Of a stretch of DNA of 64,000 bases, positions 8,081 to 16,155 are shown in pieces. Source of the DNA: CAILUG01 sp903844415. GTDB lineage: Bacteria; Pseudomonadota; Gammaproteobacteria; Pseudomonadales; Pseudohongiellaceae. The notes under the pieces were generated by a model. It saw only the letters and a program-made list of their open reading frames with translations. It searched no databases and was not told the DNA's origin. Location: positions 1-64,000 of the forward strand of contig CANJTS010000009.1 of assembly GCA_947477655.1 (NCBI GenBank), written 5' to 3'. Every line of letters starts with the position of its first letter. The stretch's first letter is position 1. Both the position numbers and the translations under genes were made by a program.

Positions 8081-10990
8081 CTATACCACTATTATTAAGC
8101 GTAAGGTTTCAAGTTGTAACCGAGCTGTAGCAAAGGCTGTAGTTAAACTAGCTCGTTGTTGTTGCAGGTACTTAATCTCACTCTCCTGCACTTGTGGATT
8201 GATCAATTGCAGGGCTTGCATCCGCCCAATTTCGTCGTCGAGATGTTGTTGCATGATATTTGTTTGTTCTGCGATCAATGCAGGCAATTGTTTTTCCGCT
8301 AATTGTTGGCAGAGTTTACTCATCAACTGTAGGGTAAATTTGTTTTCACTGACTAGCGTCGTAACATGCGATTTATCTATCGCTTCTACAGACGCATCGA
8401 GAAACTCTGCGCTGAGTGATTTGCCAAGACTACGTTTTTGTGAATCGACTATGGTACGTAAGGTGCTCGTAGGGAAATAGCGTTTAGCTTGTAGGCTAGG
8501 GTGTGCGCTCACAGTCACCCGATAGGTGCTTTCTAACAACAGCGAGTTTTCAGGGAGCCTTTTATCGGTCAACGTCCCGACACAACATTTACCCAAATTA
8601 TCCTGCAAGATCATATCGAGGCTTTGTAATACTAGTGGATGCAGCCAGTTAACAAAGGGCAATTCTTCGCGGCGCAAGGCCAAAGTGCGATCTAAGGTAA
8701 ATGTTAGTCCATCATCAGGAATCAGTGGAAATGATTCCACCAGCATGTCTGCACCGGGCATAACACTCCAAGTTCCATTGCTGTTGTGTTCGCTGTCTAG
8801 GCCATAACAGGCGAATACATGTTGTAGAAAAGCAGCAGGTGAATCTTGTCGCTCCAGATGTTGTATTTGCTGCAACAAAGATTGTGCCACTGCAGGACGG
8901 CAAGAATTTAATTCCAGCAGACGGTCACGGCCATGTGCATTTTCTGCAAGCAAGAGCTTATTAATTTGTTTGCCACGTTCCAGAACTTGAGTTGCTAGTT
9001 GTTGGTTGCTGTGTTCTTGGATCATCTGCTGAATATCACCTTGTAACTGTTGGCAAACCTGAGTTGCCACCGGATTAGGTTGGCTGAAAATCTGAAGACA
9101 ATCGGAAAAGAAATGTAATAACACTTCCTGCGCGGTTGCAGCGAAATAGGGCAGATGAATATTGACGATATCCTGCTGCCCGATTCGATCGAGACGACCG
9201 ATACGTTGTTCCAATAAATCCGGATTTAGTGGCAGATCGAATAGCACGAGATGGTGACTGAATTGAAAATTGCGACCTTCACTGCCAATTTCCGAACACA
9301 CCAACAACTGCGCACCAAATTCGCTATCGGCAAAATAAGCGGCGGCACGGTCACGTTCGATAAGCGTTAATCCTTCGTGAAAAACCGCGCTGCGAATTCC
9401 GCGTGAAAGACGAATGAACTCTTCCAAAGCGAGTGCAGTAGCGCGAGCGTGGCAAATGAGCAGTATCTTTTGTCCGTGTTGTGCCTGCAGTAATTCGACC
9501 AACCATTGAATGCGTGGATCTTCTTTAAGCCAATTTTTATCGTGTAGAAAGTGATTTTCAGGATTAAGGTCAGTAGAGAAATTTAAATAACACATTGGTA
9601 AATTCAAGGCATAAGTATGTAATTTGCGCGCAGGAAACCCATTGATATTTTTGCGCGTGTTGCGATACACAATACGACCAGTGCCGTGGCGATCTAATAA
9701 GGCATTGAGTACGGTCTGCGCGTGTAATGTCAGCACAGTAGGCTCGTTGACTTCTTGCAGTTGTTGAACCAGTGTTTTCAAGTGGGTGTCGTGGGCGAAT
9801 AAAAGTAGTTCTTTTGCTAGGTTTTGACGCTCTAACAAAGTTGCACTGCTGATTTCACTTAAGCGCTCCAGTAAGGCAGCAATCTCAATATAGTGTGCTT
9901 GTTCAGCGACAAATTCATCGAAATGGTGAAAACGTTGCGGATCGAGGATTTGTAACAAGCCAAAATGACTTTGCATGCCCAACTGATCAGGCGTTGCTGT
10001 CAACAGTAACAAGCCCGGCACAACTGCAGCAAACTGTTGCACAACTTGGTAGTGGGAACTGACATACTTGTTAATGTTCTCGGTGTTGTTCGTTTTAGGT
10101 GCTAGTAAATGATGCGCTTCGTCTACAATTAATAAATCCCAACCAGCGGTCACAGCATCTTGTCGCCATTGTGGATAATCAACAAATAACTCGCGTGAAC
10201 ACAACACCAGTTGTTCAGATTCAAAAGGATTAGTTGAGCCGAATTCAGTTATCCCAAGACAGCGCTCGTTATCAAGAATCGAAAAGCGCAAATTGAAACG
10301 TCGCAGCAACTCTACCAACCATTGATGCACTAGCGAATCTGGTACTAAAATCAAAGCACGGCTCGCCAATCCGCTGAACAGTTGTTGCTGCAAGATCAAA
10401 CACGCTTCAATGGTTTTACCGAGGCCCACTTCATCGCTCAGCAATACTCGCGGTGCTGGTCGGGTGGCGACTGTATGTGCGATATAAAGCTGATGGGGTA
10501 ACAATTCGGTTCTGCCGCTACACAAACCAAGCAGTGGTGAACTTTCGATAAACGTCAGTACTTTAAGGGCCGCAAGTCGTAAGTGATACCAACCTTCACT
10601 TTCTACTTGACCAGCCAGGAGGCGTTTCAGTGGTTGGCTGAGGCTGATGTGGGAAGATAGTTCGGTTTCCACCAGCAACCGTACAGTATTGGCATTAACA
10701 GAGGTTACACGATAGGTCAGCAAACCCTTGTTGTCAGCTACACCACCTATTGTGCATTGGTTGCCAGTGTTATCGCTAATTATGTCTCCTACATCAAACC
10801 GAATTCGTGTCAGCGGTGCGTTAGCAACCGCATAGTGCCGAGTAGTATCTGCTGCCATAAAGCGCAAAGTCAAAATGCGACCATTTAGTTCTACAACCTG
10901 CCCGAGTCCAAGTTCCGGTTCGGCATTACTGATAAATCGTTGTCCTGGTACAAAGTCGATCATAAACGCGGGTTCATAAAAATGGCGCAT
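8081..10990 (-). CDS. rapA: RNA polymerase-associated Swi2/Snf2 ATPase RapA (HepA)
   Basis: RapA recycles RNA polymerase after transcription. The N-terminus has Tudor-like domains (FVPGQRFISNAEPELGLG). The Walker A motif DEVGLGKT is at 186-193 and the DEAH box at 290-293. The helicase C domain includes HEGLTLIERDRAAAYFAD and the QRIGRLDRIGQ motif VI. A long C-terminal RapA-specific domain follows. 969 residues equals the usual size (E. coli 968). The family usually begins near Met10 here, so translation may start 27 bases later. Divergent from the PQQ dehydrogenase gene. Confidence 0.95.
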   Translation of the reverse strand: MRHFYEPAFMIDFVPGQRFISNAEPELGLGQVVELNGRILTLRFMAADTTRHYAVANAPLTRIRFDVGDIISDNTGNQCTIGGVADNKGLLTYRVTSVNANTVRLLVETELSSHISLSQPLKRLLAGQVESEGWYHLRLAALKVLTFIESSPLLGLCSGRTELLPHQLYIAHTVATRPAPRVLLSDEVGLGKTIEACLILQQQLFSGLASRALILVPDSLVHQWLVELLRRFNLRFSILDNERCLGITEFGSTNPFESEQLVLCSRELFVDYPQWRQDAVTAGWDLLIVDEAHHLLAPKTNNTENINKYVSSHYQVVQQFAAVVPGLLLLTATPDQLGMQSHFGLLQILDPQRFHHFDEFVAEQAHYIEIAALLERLSEISSATLLERQNLAKELLLFAHDTHLKTLVQQLQEVNEPTVLTLHAQTVLNALLDRHGTGRIVYRNTRKNINGFPARKLHTYALNLPMCYLNFSTDLNPENHFLHDKNWLKEDPRIQWLVELLQAQHGQKILLICHARATALALEEFIRLSRGIRSAVFHEGLTLIERDRAAAYFADSEFGAQLLVCSEIGSEGRNFQFSHHLVLFDLPLNPDLLEQRIGRLDRIGQQDIVNIHLPYFAATAQEVLLHFFSDCLQIFSQPNPVATQVCQQLQGDIQQMIQEHSNQQLATQVLERGKQINKLLLAENAHGRDRLLELNSCRPAVAQSLLQQIQHLERQDSPAAFLQHVFACYGLDSEHNSNGTWSVMPGADMLVESFPLIPDDGLTFTLDRTLALRREELPFVNWLHPLVLQSLDMILQDNLGKCCVGTLTDKRLPENSLLLESTYRVTVSAHPSLQAKRYFPTSTLRTIVDSQKRSLGKSLSAEFLDASVEAIDKSHVTTLVSENKFTLQLMSKLCQQLAEKQLPALIAEQTNIMQQHLDDEIGRMQALQLINPQVQESEIKYLQQQRASLTTAFATARLQLETLRLIIVV

Positions 10991-11014
10991 TCTAGGTGTT
11001 TGAGTACTGTGGAG

Positions 11015-11124
11015 CTAGCAAAGGTTTTGGCTGACATTTGATAAACTCATCTAATGACACTCCAGTCAATCTTTGCTAGATTCCAGCACAGCTGGACTTA
11101 ATAACAATAACTGCAATTGTGCAG
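11015..11124. promoter_or_regulatory. Divergent promoter region with three inverted repeats
   Basis: Between rapA and the PQQ dehydrogenase gene. CTAGCAAAG (11015) pairs with CTTTGCTAG (11071). TCCAGC-ACA-GCTGGA spans 11082-11096. CTGCA-ATTG-TGCAG spans 11111-11124, just before the AGGGGA ribosome site. The last two look like operator palindromes for a dimeric regulator, but no regulator gene is nearby and no clear -35/-10 pair was found. Confidence 0.45.
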
Positions 11125-11142
11125 ATCAAGTAGGGGAACTTC

Positions 11143-12906
11143 ATGACCCATATCACGCCAAAATTGCTGGTGCCGTTATTGACACTGAGTGTCTTGACAA
11201 CATCAGTATGTACTTTCGCTCAGTCCCAGGGTTTCGTTCCGGTGACTGATCAAATTCTACAAAATCCGGCGCCTGGAGATTGGTTGATGTGGCGACGAAC
11301 TCTCAATTCCTGGGGTTACTCACCACTTGATCAGATCACTCCAACCAATGTAAACACGCTAGAATTGGCCTGGAGTGTGCCTCTTAATGAAGGTTCAGTG
11401 CAGGAAGGTACACCGTTGGTTTATAACGGGGTAATGTACATGCCACATCCTGGCGATGTGATTACCGCCATAAATGCTAGTACCGGCGAGCAACTGTGGG
11501 AATACCGGCGCAAGATGCCAGAAGATATAGGCGACTATATCCCAGCCACAGAAACCAAACGAGCAATCGCCATTTATAATGACAAAATTGTTTATACCAC
11601 TAACGATGACTACATTGTGGGTCTGGATATAAATACCGGTAATGTTGCTTACGAAACACAGATTTTTGATTACCACATCAATCCGGCCCAACAAAGTAAT
11701 GGCCCCATCGTTATTAATGGCAAAGCAATTTCTGGGCGTGGTTGTATGCCAGCCGGTGGGCCCGATACTTGTGTAATAACCGCGCATGATGCAAACACAG
11801 GTAAAGAGTTATGGCGGTTGAACACCATCCAACGTCCTGGTGAAGGGGGCGAAGATACCTGGGGTGGTATTCCCTGGGAGAAACGTTGGCATGTAGGGGC
11901 CTGGATGATGCCGAGTTACGACCCTGAATTGAATTTGATTTACATGGGCACTTCGGTAACTGCACCCTCACCAAAGTTTCTTCTTGCAGGTAATGAACTT
12001 ACTTATCTCTATCACAATTCTACATTGGCTATTTCACCTGATGATGGTCACATTGTTTGGCACTATCAGCATCTCGTAGATCATTGGGATCTTGATCATC
12101 CCTTTGAAAGATTATTAGTAGATACTGTTGTAGCACCTGATCCGGCTCAGGTTGCTTGGATCAATCCAGATATTGAAGCAGGCAAGGTTTATAAAGTGAT
12201 TACTGGGGTTCCCGGCAAAACTGGATTGATCTATACCCTTGATCGTGAAACCGGCGAGTTTTTATGGGCTAGGCCTACTGTGTTCCAAAATGTAGTAGAA
12301 ACTATTGATGGGAGCACTGGCAAGGCTACTGTTAATCCTAATGCTTTGTTTCATGCTACCGGCGACACACGCGAAATTTGCCCGGCCCTGTCTGGTGGTA
12401 AAAACTGGCAGGCTGGGGCTTATAGTCCGCTTACCAACATGATGTATTATTCTTTGCAGAATACCTGTTCAGACATGACTGTGACATTGTCTTCCCCAGA
12501 TGTGGAGGCGCTCTACGGTGTATCTGGTGTTGAAAAAATCACACCGGGTAAAACCATGTTGGGCACTGTTTTTGCGGTATCCGCCGAAACTGGTGCTACT
12601 GCCTGGACATTTGATATGACTGGTACCGCTTTATCATTGGTCACCACGGGTGGTGGTTTGGTGTTTGGGGGTGATATCGAAGGCAATTTCCGCGCTTTTG
12701 ATCAGACTACTGGTGCGGTTGTTTGGGAAACTAATTTGGGGTCTTCAGTGACCGGGTATCCCATCAGTTTCTCGGTAGATGGCAGGCAGTATATTGCCGT
12801 TGGTACGGGTGCTTCAGTGACCACAGCCGGGCATAGGCGTTTGTTACCGGCAGGTATTAACCCTGGATCGGAAAATCATTTGTATGTGTTTGCTTTGCCG
12901 CAATAA
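11143..12906 (+). CDS. Periplasmic PQQ-dependent alcohol/aldehyde dehydrogenase
   Basis: Quinoprotein dehydrogenase of the methanol/ethanol dehydrogenase fold that oxidises a substrate in the periplasm. A Sec signal occupies about residues 1-27. Eight-bladed propeller signatures (AINASTGEQLWEY, TAHDANTGKELWRL, LDRETGEFLW, SAETGATAW) are clear. DHWDLD at 313-318 matches the catalytic Asp region (DxWDxD). There is no CxxCH, so no fused cytochrome c, and no adjacent Cys-Cys pair of the methanol dehydrogenase type. An AGGGGA ribosome site sits 6 bases before the ATG. The substrate cannot be read from sequence; context beside hydroquinone genes suggests an aromatic or related alcohol. Confidence 0.85.
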   Translation: MTHITPKLLVPLLTLSVLTTSVCTFAQSQGFVPVTDQILQNPAPGDWLMWRRTLNSWGYSPLDQITPTNVNTLELAWSVPLNEGSVQEGTPLVYNGVMYMPHPGDVITAINASTGEQLWEYRRKMPEDIGDYIPATETKRAIAIYNDKIVYTTNDDYIVGLDINTGNVAYETQIFDYHINPAQQSNGPIVINGKAISGRGCMPAGGPDTCVITAHDANTGKELWRLNTIQRPGEGGEDTWGGIPWEKRWHVGAWMMPSYDPELNLIYMGTSVTAPSPKFLLAGNELTYLYHNSTLAISPDDGHIVWHYQHLVDHWDLDHPFERLLVDTVVAPDPAQVAWINPDIEAGKVYKVITGVPGKTGLIYTLDRETGEFLWARPTVFQNVVETIDGSTGKATVNPNALFHATGDTREICPALSGGKNWQAGAYSPLTNMMYYSLQNTCSDMTVTLSSPDVEALYGVSGVEKITPGKTMLGTVFAVSAETGATAWTFDMTGTALSLVTTGGGLVFGGDIEGNFRAFDQTTGAVVWETNLGSSVTGYPISFSVDGRQYIAVGTGASVTTAGHRRLLPAGINPGSENHLYVFALPQ

Positions 12907-12935
12907 TAACGACAATAGCGGGTTGATTGCGGTGG

Positions 12936-12978
12936 TGTTAGGTCCTAACATCCCGGCTTAGAGCGTGCTTGTTAGGTC
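12936..12978. promoter_or_regulatory. Operator-like palindrome plus extra half-site
   Basis: A perfect 7-1-7 palindrome TGTTAGG-T-CCTAACA at 12936-12950, with a third identical half-site TGTTAGGTC starting 34 bp further on, about three helical turns. It lies between the PQQ dehydrogenase stop and the DUF6152 gene, where a promoter for the following genes is expected. There is no T-tract after it, so a terminator is less likely. Confidence 0.5.
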
Positions 12979-13100
12979 GGTTTAGTGGGGTTGCAAAGTG
13001 AGGATATTTAGAAAGTATTTGATCAGAAAAAATTTGGGTGGGCGCGTTTCGAAGGTCTACAGAAATAATCAAGCTATAAACTAGAATTCAAGCCATATCT

Positions 13101-13511
13101 ATGACAATTAATTTTTCTCTTTTTTGCACATTACTGCTTGCTTGCCTAGTTTTGTCTGGCTTGATTTCACCCGTATACGCCCACCACTCAGTGGCTGGAC
13201 AATTTGATATTAGAACGCCGGTTGAATGGACTGGCACCATATCTAAAATGGATTGGATCAATCCTCATTCCTATATATATCTGGATGTTAAAGATGCTAG
13301 TGACACCATAGTGACCTGGCGCTTAGAAACTTTGCCGACTGCAATGTTTCGTAAAGCTGGTTTAAGCAAGGAACAAGTGATGGGAGCAGGGCAGGAGGTT
13401 ACTATTCGGGGATTGCCTGCCAGAGATGGTACTTCTCATCTTGGTTACATTATGCGAATTAATTATGCTGATGGTCATTTTTATCAGCTCAGTGCAGAAT
13501 CGACTCGTTAG
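13101..13511 (+). CDS. DUF6152 family exported protein
   Basis: 136 residues. A signal peptide (hydrophobic 5-24) ends at VYA (25-27), so the mature chain would begin HHS. Conserved-looking family features are HHSVAGQFD near the start, WTGTI, and NPHSYIYLDV. Four or more His residues (28, 29, 56, 113, 126) could bind a metal. Family function is unknown. The gene comes 23 bp before a second secreted protein and upstream of the hydroquinone dioxygenase genes, so it probably shares their transcript. Ribosome site is not obvious. Confidence 0.8.
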   Translation: MTINFSLFCTLLLACLVLSGLISPVYAHHSVAGQFDIRTPVEWTGTISKMDWINPHSYIYLDVKDASDTIVTWRLETLPTAMFRKAGLSKEQVMGAGQEVTIRGLPARDGTSHLGYIMRINYADGHFYQLSAESTR

Positions 13512-13534
13512 AAGCAACAGTAACAGGAGGCGAA

Positions 13535-14326
13535 TTGACGACAAAAAAATTATTTCAGATCCCTTCCAGGATGCGAATCTGTGCTGTAGCCGTGATGTTG
13601 GCTACTTCCGCACTCGTGTTTGGCCAAGCCGATTTAAGCGGTACTTGGGACAATGGTTCCGGCATTGATTTCCTAAATCCGGTTGTTGTAGGCGATTCGG
13701 TCTGTGTTGTTGCTTGTGCTGAAGTGACTCCGATTCCCGCCCCAGTTTCCAATACCCCTCGCGCCGCACCAGCACGCCCCGTTTACAAGTCGCAATTTCT
13801 TGCCAGAGTACAAGAACTGAATGATACACAAGTAACAACCGATCCTGTTTTGCGCTGCAATCCGCCAGGTGTTCCAAGAATTGGCCCCCCCGACAAAATC
13901 GTACAAACACCAACTGAAATAATCTTTTTATACGATGATGTTGCCGGTAATTTTTTTCGCGTAATCCCAGTCGACGGTCGCGCTCATCGCACTGATGTTG
14001 AAGCATCTTTCCTTGGGGATGCCGTGGGCGTTTGGGAAGGGGCAACGCTGGTTGTTGAAACTACCCATTTTAATACCGACAGTTGGCTAACCGACGATGG
14101 ATCTTTCCACACTGCTAATTTACGCGTGGAAGAACGAATCAGTCGTGATGGCGATGAATTAACTTGGCAAGCCACAGCATTTGATGACGAAATATTGGCA
14201 GAACCTTGGAAGATTCCAGTACGTTATGCCACTAGCACCGATGTAGAGATTGTCGAAGCACCGTTATGCCTGGAACAAGATCTGGAACATATTGTGGATG
14301 GTACTCACCACGATAACCCACGCTAA
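13535..14326 (+). CDS. Secreted protein of unknown function with WEGxTLVVETTxF motif
   Basis: 263 residues from a TTG start that has a strong AGGAGG site 4 bases upstream; the next in-frame start is an ATG at residue 13. Residues 13-31 form a signal peptide (MRICAVAVMLATSALVFG). The mature part opens with LSGTWDNGSG, has four Cys, and contains VGVWEGATLVVETTHFN then RVEERISRDGDELTW. I recall this motif from uncharacterised secreted proteins common in Acidobacteria and some marine gammaproteobacteria. No catalytic residues can be named. Position suggests a role with the DUF6152 protein. Confidence 0.7.
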   Translation: MTTKKLFQIPSRMRICAVAVMLATSALVFGQADLSGTWDNGSGIDFLNPVVVGDSVCVVACAEVTPIPAPVSNTPRAAPARPVYKSQFLARVQELNDTQVTTDPVLRCNPPGVPRIGPPDKIVQTPTEIIFLYDDVAGNFFRVIPVDGRAHRTDVEASFLGDAVGVWEGATLVVETTHFNTDSWLTDDGSFHTANLRVEERISRDGDELTWQATAFDDEILAEPWKIPVRYATSTDVEIVEAPLCLEQDLEHIVDGTHHDNPR

Positions 14327-14381
14327 AATCAAATAACAAAAATAGCATTCCATCAACCTACTAAAAGAACGAGGGTACTAC

Positions 14382-14873
14382 ATGAGTTTTAAAACCAAAG
14401 TGGCGTCACTGGCGTCTTACGAAAAAGGCAGCATAGAACTGAATGACGATCTCAAGCACTATGCCTTTTCCAATATTTTCGAAGTAGCCAAAATGTCCAA
14501 ACCTTATGAAAGGGTTTTGGTTGCTTCCAACCTGGAGTATGCCGGTGAAGTGATTCGCGCTGAAGGCACTTCTGACTGGTACACCACACCCCACGATGAG
14601 TTCGCCATTGTGATGGATGGCGAAATTGAATTTACGTTGTTTGAATTGGTTGCATCTGAAAAGCCCACCCACACACACGGCGCATGTAAATTGAAGGCTA
14701 ACCCACAAGGTAAACGCATGGGGAAAATCACCGCGCGCAGAGGTCATGAAGTGCTGCTGCCCAGCGGTGCGGCCTATCAGATAAAAGCGGCCAAGGCTTC
14801 TGTTGCTCTGATACAAACCTGCAAAGGGCCAGAAAGCGTAGAAAAATGGTCTGAAATTTGTATTCTCAACTAA
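14382..14873 (+). CDS. hapC: Hydroquinone 1,2-dioxygenase, small (alpha) subunit
   Basis: 163 residues, matching the roughly 18 kDa small subunit of the two-subunit hydroquinone dioxygenases HapCD/PnpCD. Cupin-like stretches are present (YTTPHDEFAIVMDGEIEF, ITARRGHEVLLPSGAAYQI). The partner large subunit follows after 34 bp, and the pair defines the call. In the characterised enzyme this subunit completes the active site while iron is bound by the large subunit. A GAGGG site precedes the ATG. No signal peptide: cytoplasmic. A generic cupin would be the alternative if it lay alone. Confidence 0.82.
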   Translation: MSFKTKVASLASYEKGSIELNDDLKHYAFSNIFEVAKMSKPYERVLVASNLEYAGEVIRAEGTSDWYTTPHDEFAIVMDGEIEFTLFELVASEKPTHTHGACKLKANPQGKRMGKITARRGHEVLLPSGAAYQIKAAKASVALIQTCKGPESVEKWSEICILN

Positions 14874-14907
14874 ATCACATCCTATCCAATTGTAGAAAGG
14901 AATAATT

Positions 14908-15903
14908 ATGAGTATCGAAGCTGTTCGTGTCATTTCTTCCAAGCCCGATCCCGTGCTCGGTTATAGTAGTTTTCAATTTGGCAGTTTTAACTTCAAACGT
15001 GATGCGTATTTCGTGCATATCACGTGGCCCAAAGGTGTTCATACCATTGAAGTGGACCGTTTTTTACGTGCCATGGTGCGTGATATAGGTTGGGGCTTTT
15101 TTTATGGTTGGATATTCTTTGACGATGTCTTTGGGACTCAAAACCATTATGGCACTGTAGATATTTATGCAGGAACTTACAGCAAAGGACATCGCGATAC
15201 TGGTGTAGATTTCCTAGAAACCTTCAACACTGATGACGTGCGGGTGGCCTTTGAAACTATTTCAGTAAATTGGATTAACGAAGGTTACGATCCCTTACGC
15301 GCACCAATGGAGACTGGTTCGCCACTAGGATCCAAAACCAAAGAAGCCAAAGGTCCGTTGATTCGCGGCTTTGAACCAGCGCGCCGGATGATGGGATTGC
15401 CAGGTGACGTCAAACCACGCTCTGATGCCTCTGGACACCCGATCAATCGTGCTTTTGCCGATTTGACGTATGACAAGCCGGATATCGAAATCGAACCAGG
15501 TTTCGAAAACCAAGTACATGCTTTCAATTTGTATGACCATATTGCACGAGCCGATGTAACCTGGAACCCTTCGTTCACTTCCATCACACGTGCTTGTATT
15601 TGCTGCGTAACAAGTGAAGAACATATGTTGCCAGTTATACATGGCAATGACCGCAATGAGTGGTTCATCCAGTTGACCGACGAAATTCACTGGAATGTCC
15701 AAGATAAAAATACTGGCAATCCCCGTGGTCGTATTGTGATGAAGTCTGGTGATGTGTGCGCCATGCCGGCGGATATTCGTCATCAAGGATTTTCGCCCAA
15801 ACGCTCCATGTTGATGGTGCTGGAAAATGGCACACCAGGACTGGAAGAAAAATACGCCAGTGGTGAACTCGAACCATTCCCAATTACCGCCAGTCGCTGG
15901 TAG
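14908..15903 (+). CDS. hapD: Hydroquinone 1,2-dioxygenase, large (beta) subunit
   Basis: 331 residues, matching the 38 kDa catalytic subunit of HapCD/PnpCD, which opens the hydroquinone ring to 4-hydroxymuconic semialdehyde. HGNDRNE gives His245, Asn247 and Glu251, and RHQGF gives His292. This His-x-Asn-x3-Glu plus His 47 residues later is the same spacing as the ferrous-iron ligands I recall for PnpD (His256, Asn258, Glu262, His303). An AAAGGA site sits 7 bases before the ATG. A strong intrinsic terminator follows, so the hapC-hapD transcript ends here. Confidence 0.87.
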   Translation: MSIEAVRVISSKPDPVLGYSSFQFGSFNFKRDAYFVHITWPKGVHTIEVDRFLRAMVRDIGWGFFYGWIFFDDVFGTQNHYGTVDIYAGTYSKGHRDTGVDFLETFNTDDVRVAFETISVNWINEGYDPLRAPMETGSPLGSKTKEAKGPLIRGFEPARRMMGLPGDVKPRSDASGHPINRAFADLTYDKPDIEIEPGFENQVHAFNLYDHIARADVTWNPSFTSITRACICCVTSEEHMLPVIHGNDRNEWFIQLTDEIHWNVQDKNTGNPRGRIVMKSGDVCAMPADIRHQGFSPKRSMLMVLENGTPGLEEKYASGELEPFPITASRW

Positions 15904-15928
15904 TTGGTTAAAAAAGTGGATAGATTTA

Positions 15929-15966
15929 AACCCGACAGCGCAATTATTGGGCTGTCGGGTTTTTTA
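15929..15966 (+). terminator. Rho-independent terminator after hapD
   Basis: Perfect 11-bp stem AACCCGACAGC / GCTGTCGGGTT with an 11-base loop, followed by a T-run. It separates the dioxygenase genes from the downstream aldehyde dehydrogenase gene. Confidence 0.93.
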
Positions 15967-16155
15967 ATAAGTTTTACTAAATGTTTTTGTCCTATTTGTA
16001 CTGTCTGAGTAATTGATTAATGAATTGATGGTGGAAACATGCTTAGCATCCAACCCAACGAGCGCTAAAAGGATGTATATACGCGTTTTCTGTAATCAAT
16101 CATTTTACTATTTACAGCAGCATTGAAAAGTGATGATTTCGAGTCAGGAGTAAAT

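Noticed and set aside
14406..14942. Minus-strand 178-codon open frame across hapC
   Set aside because: It mirrors the coding frame of hapC, has no recognisable domain and no ribosome site.
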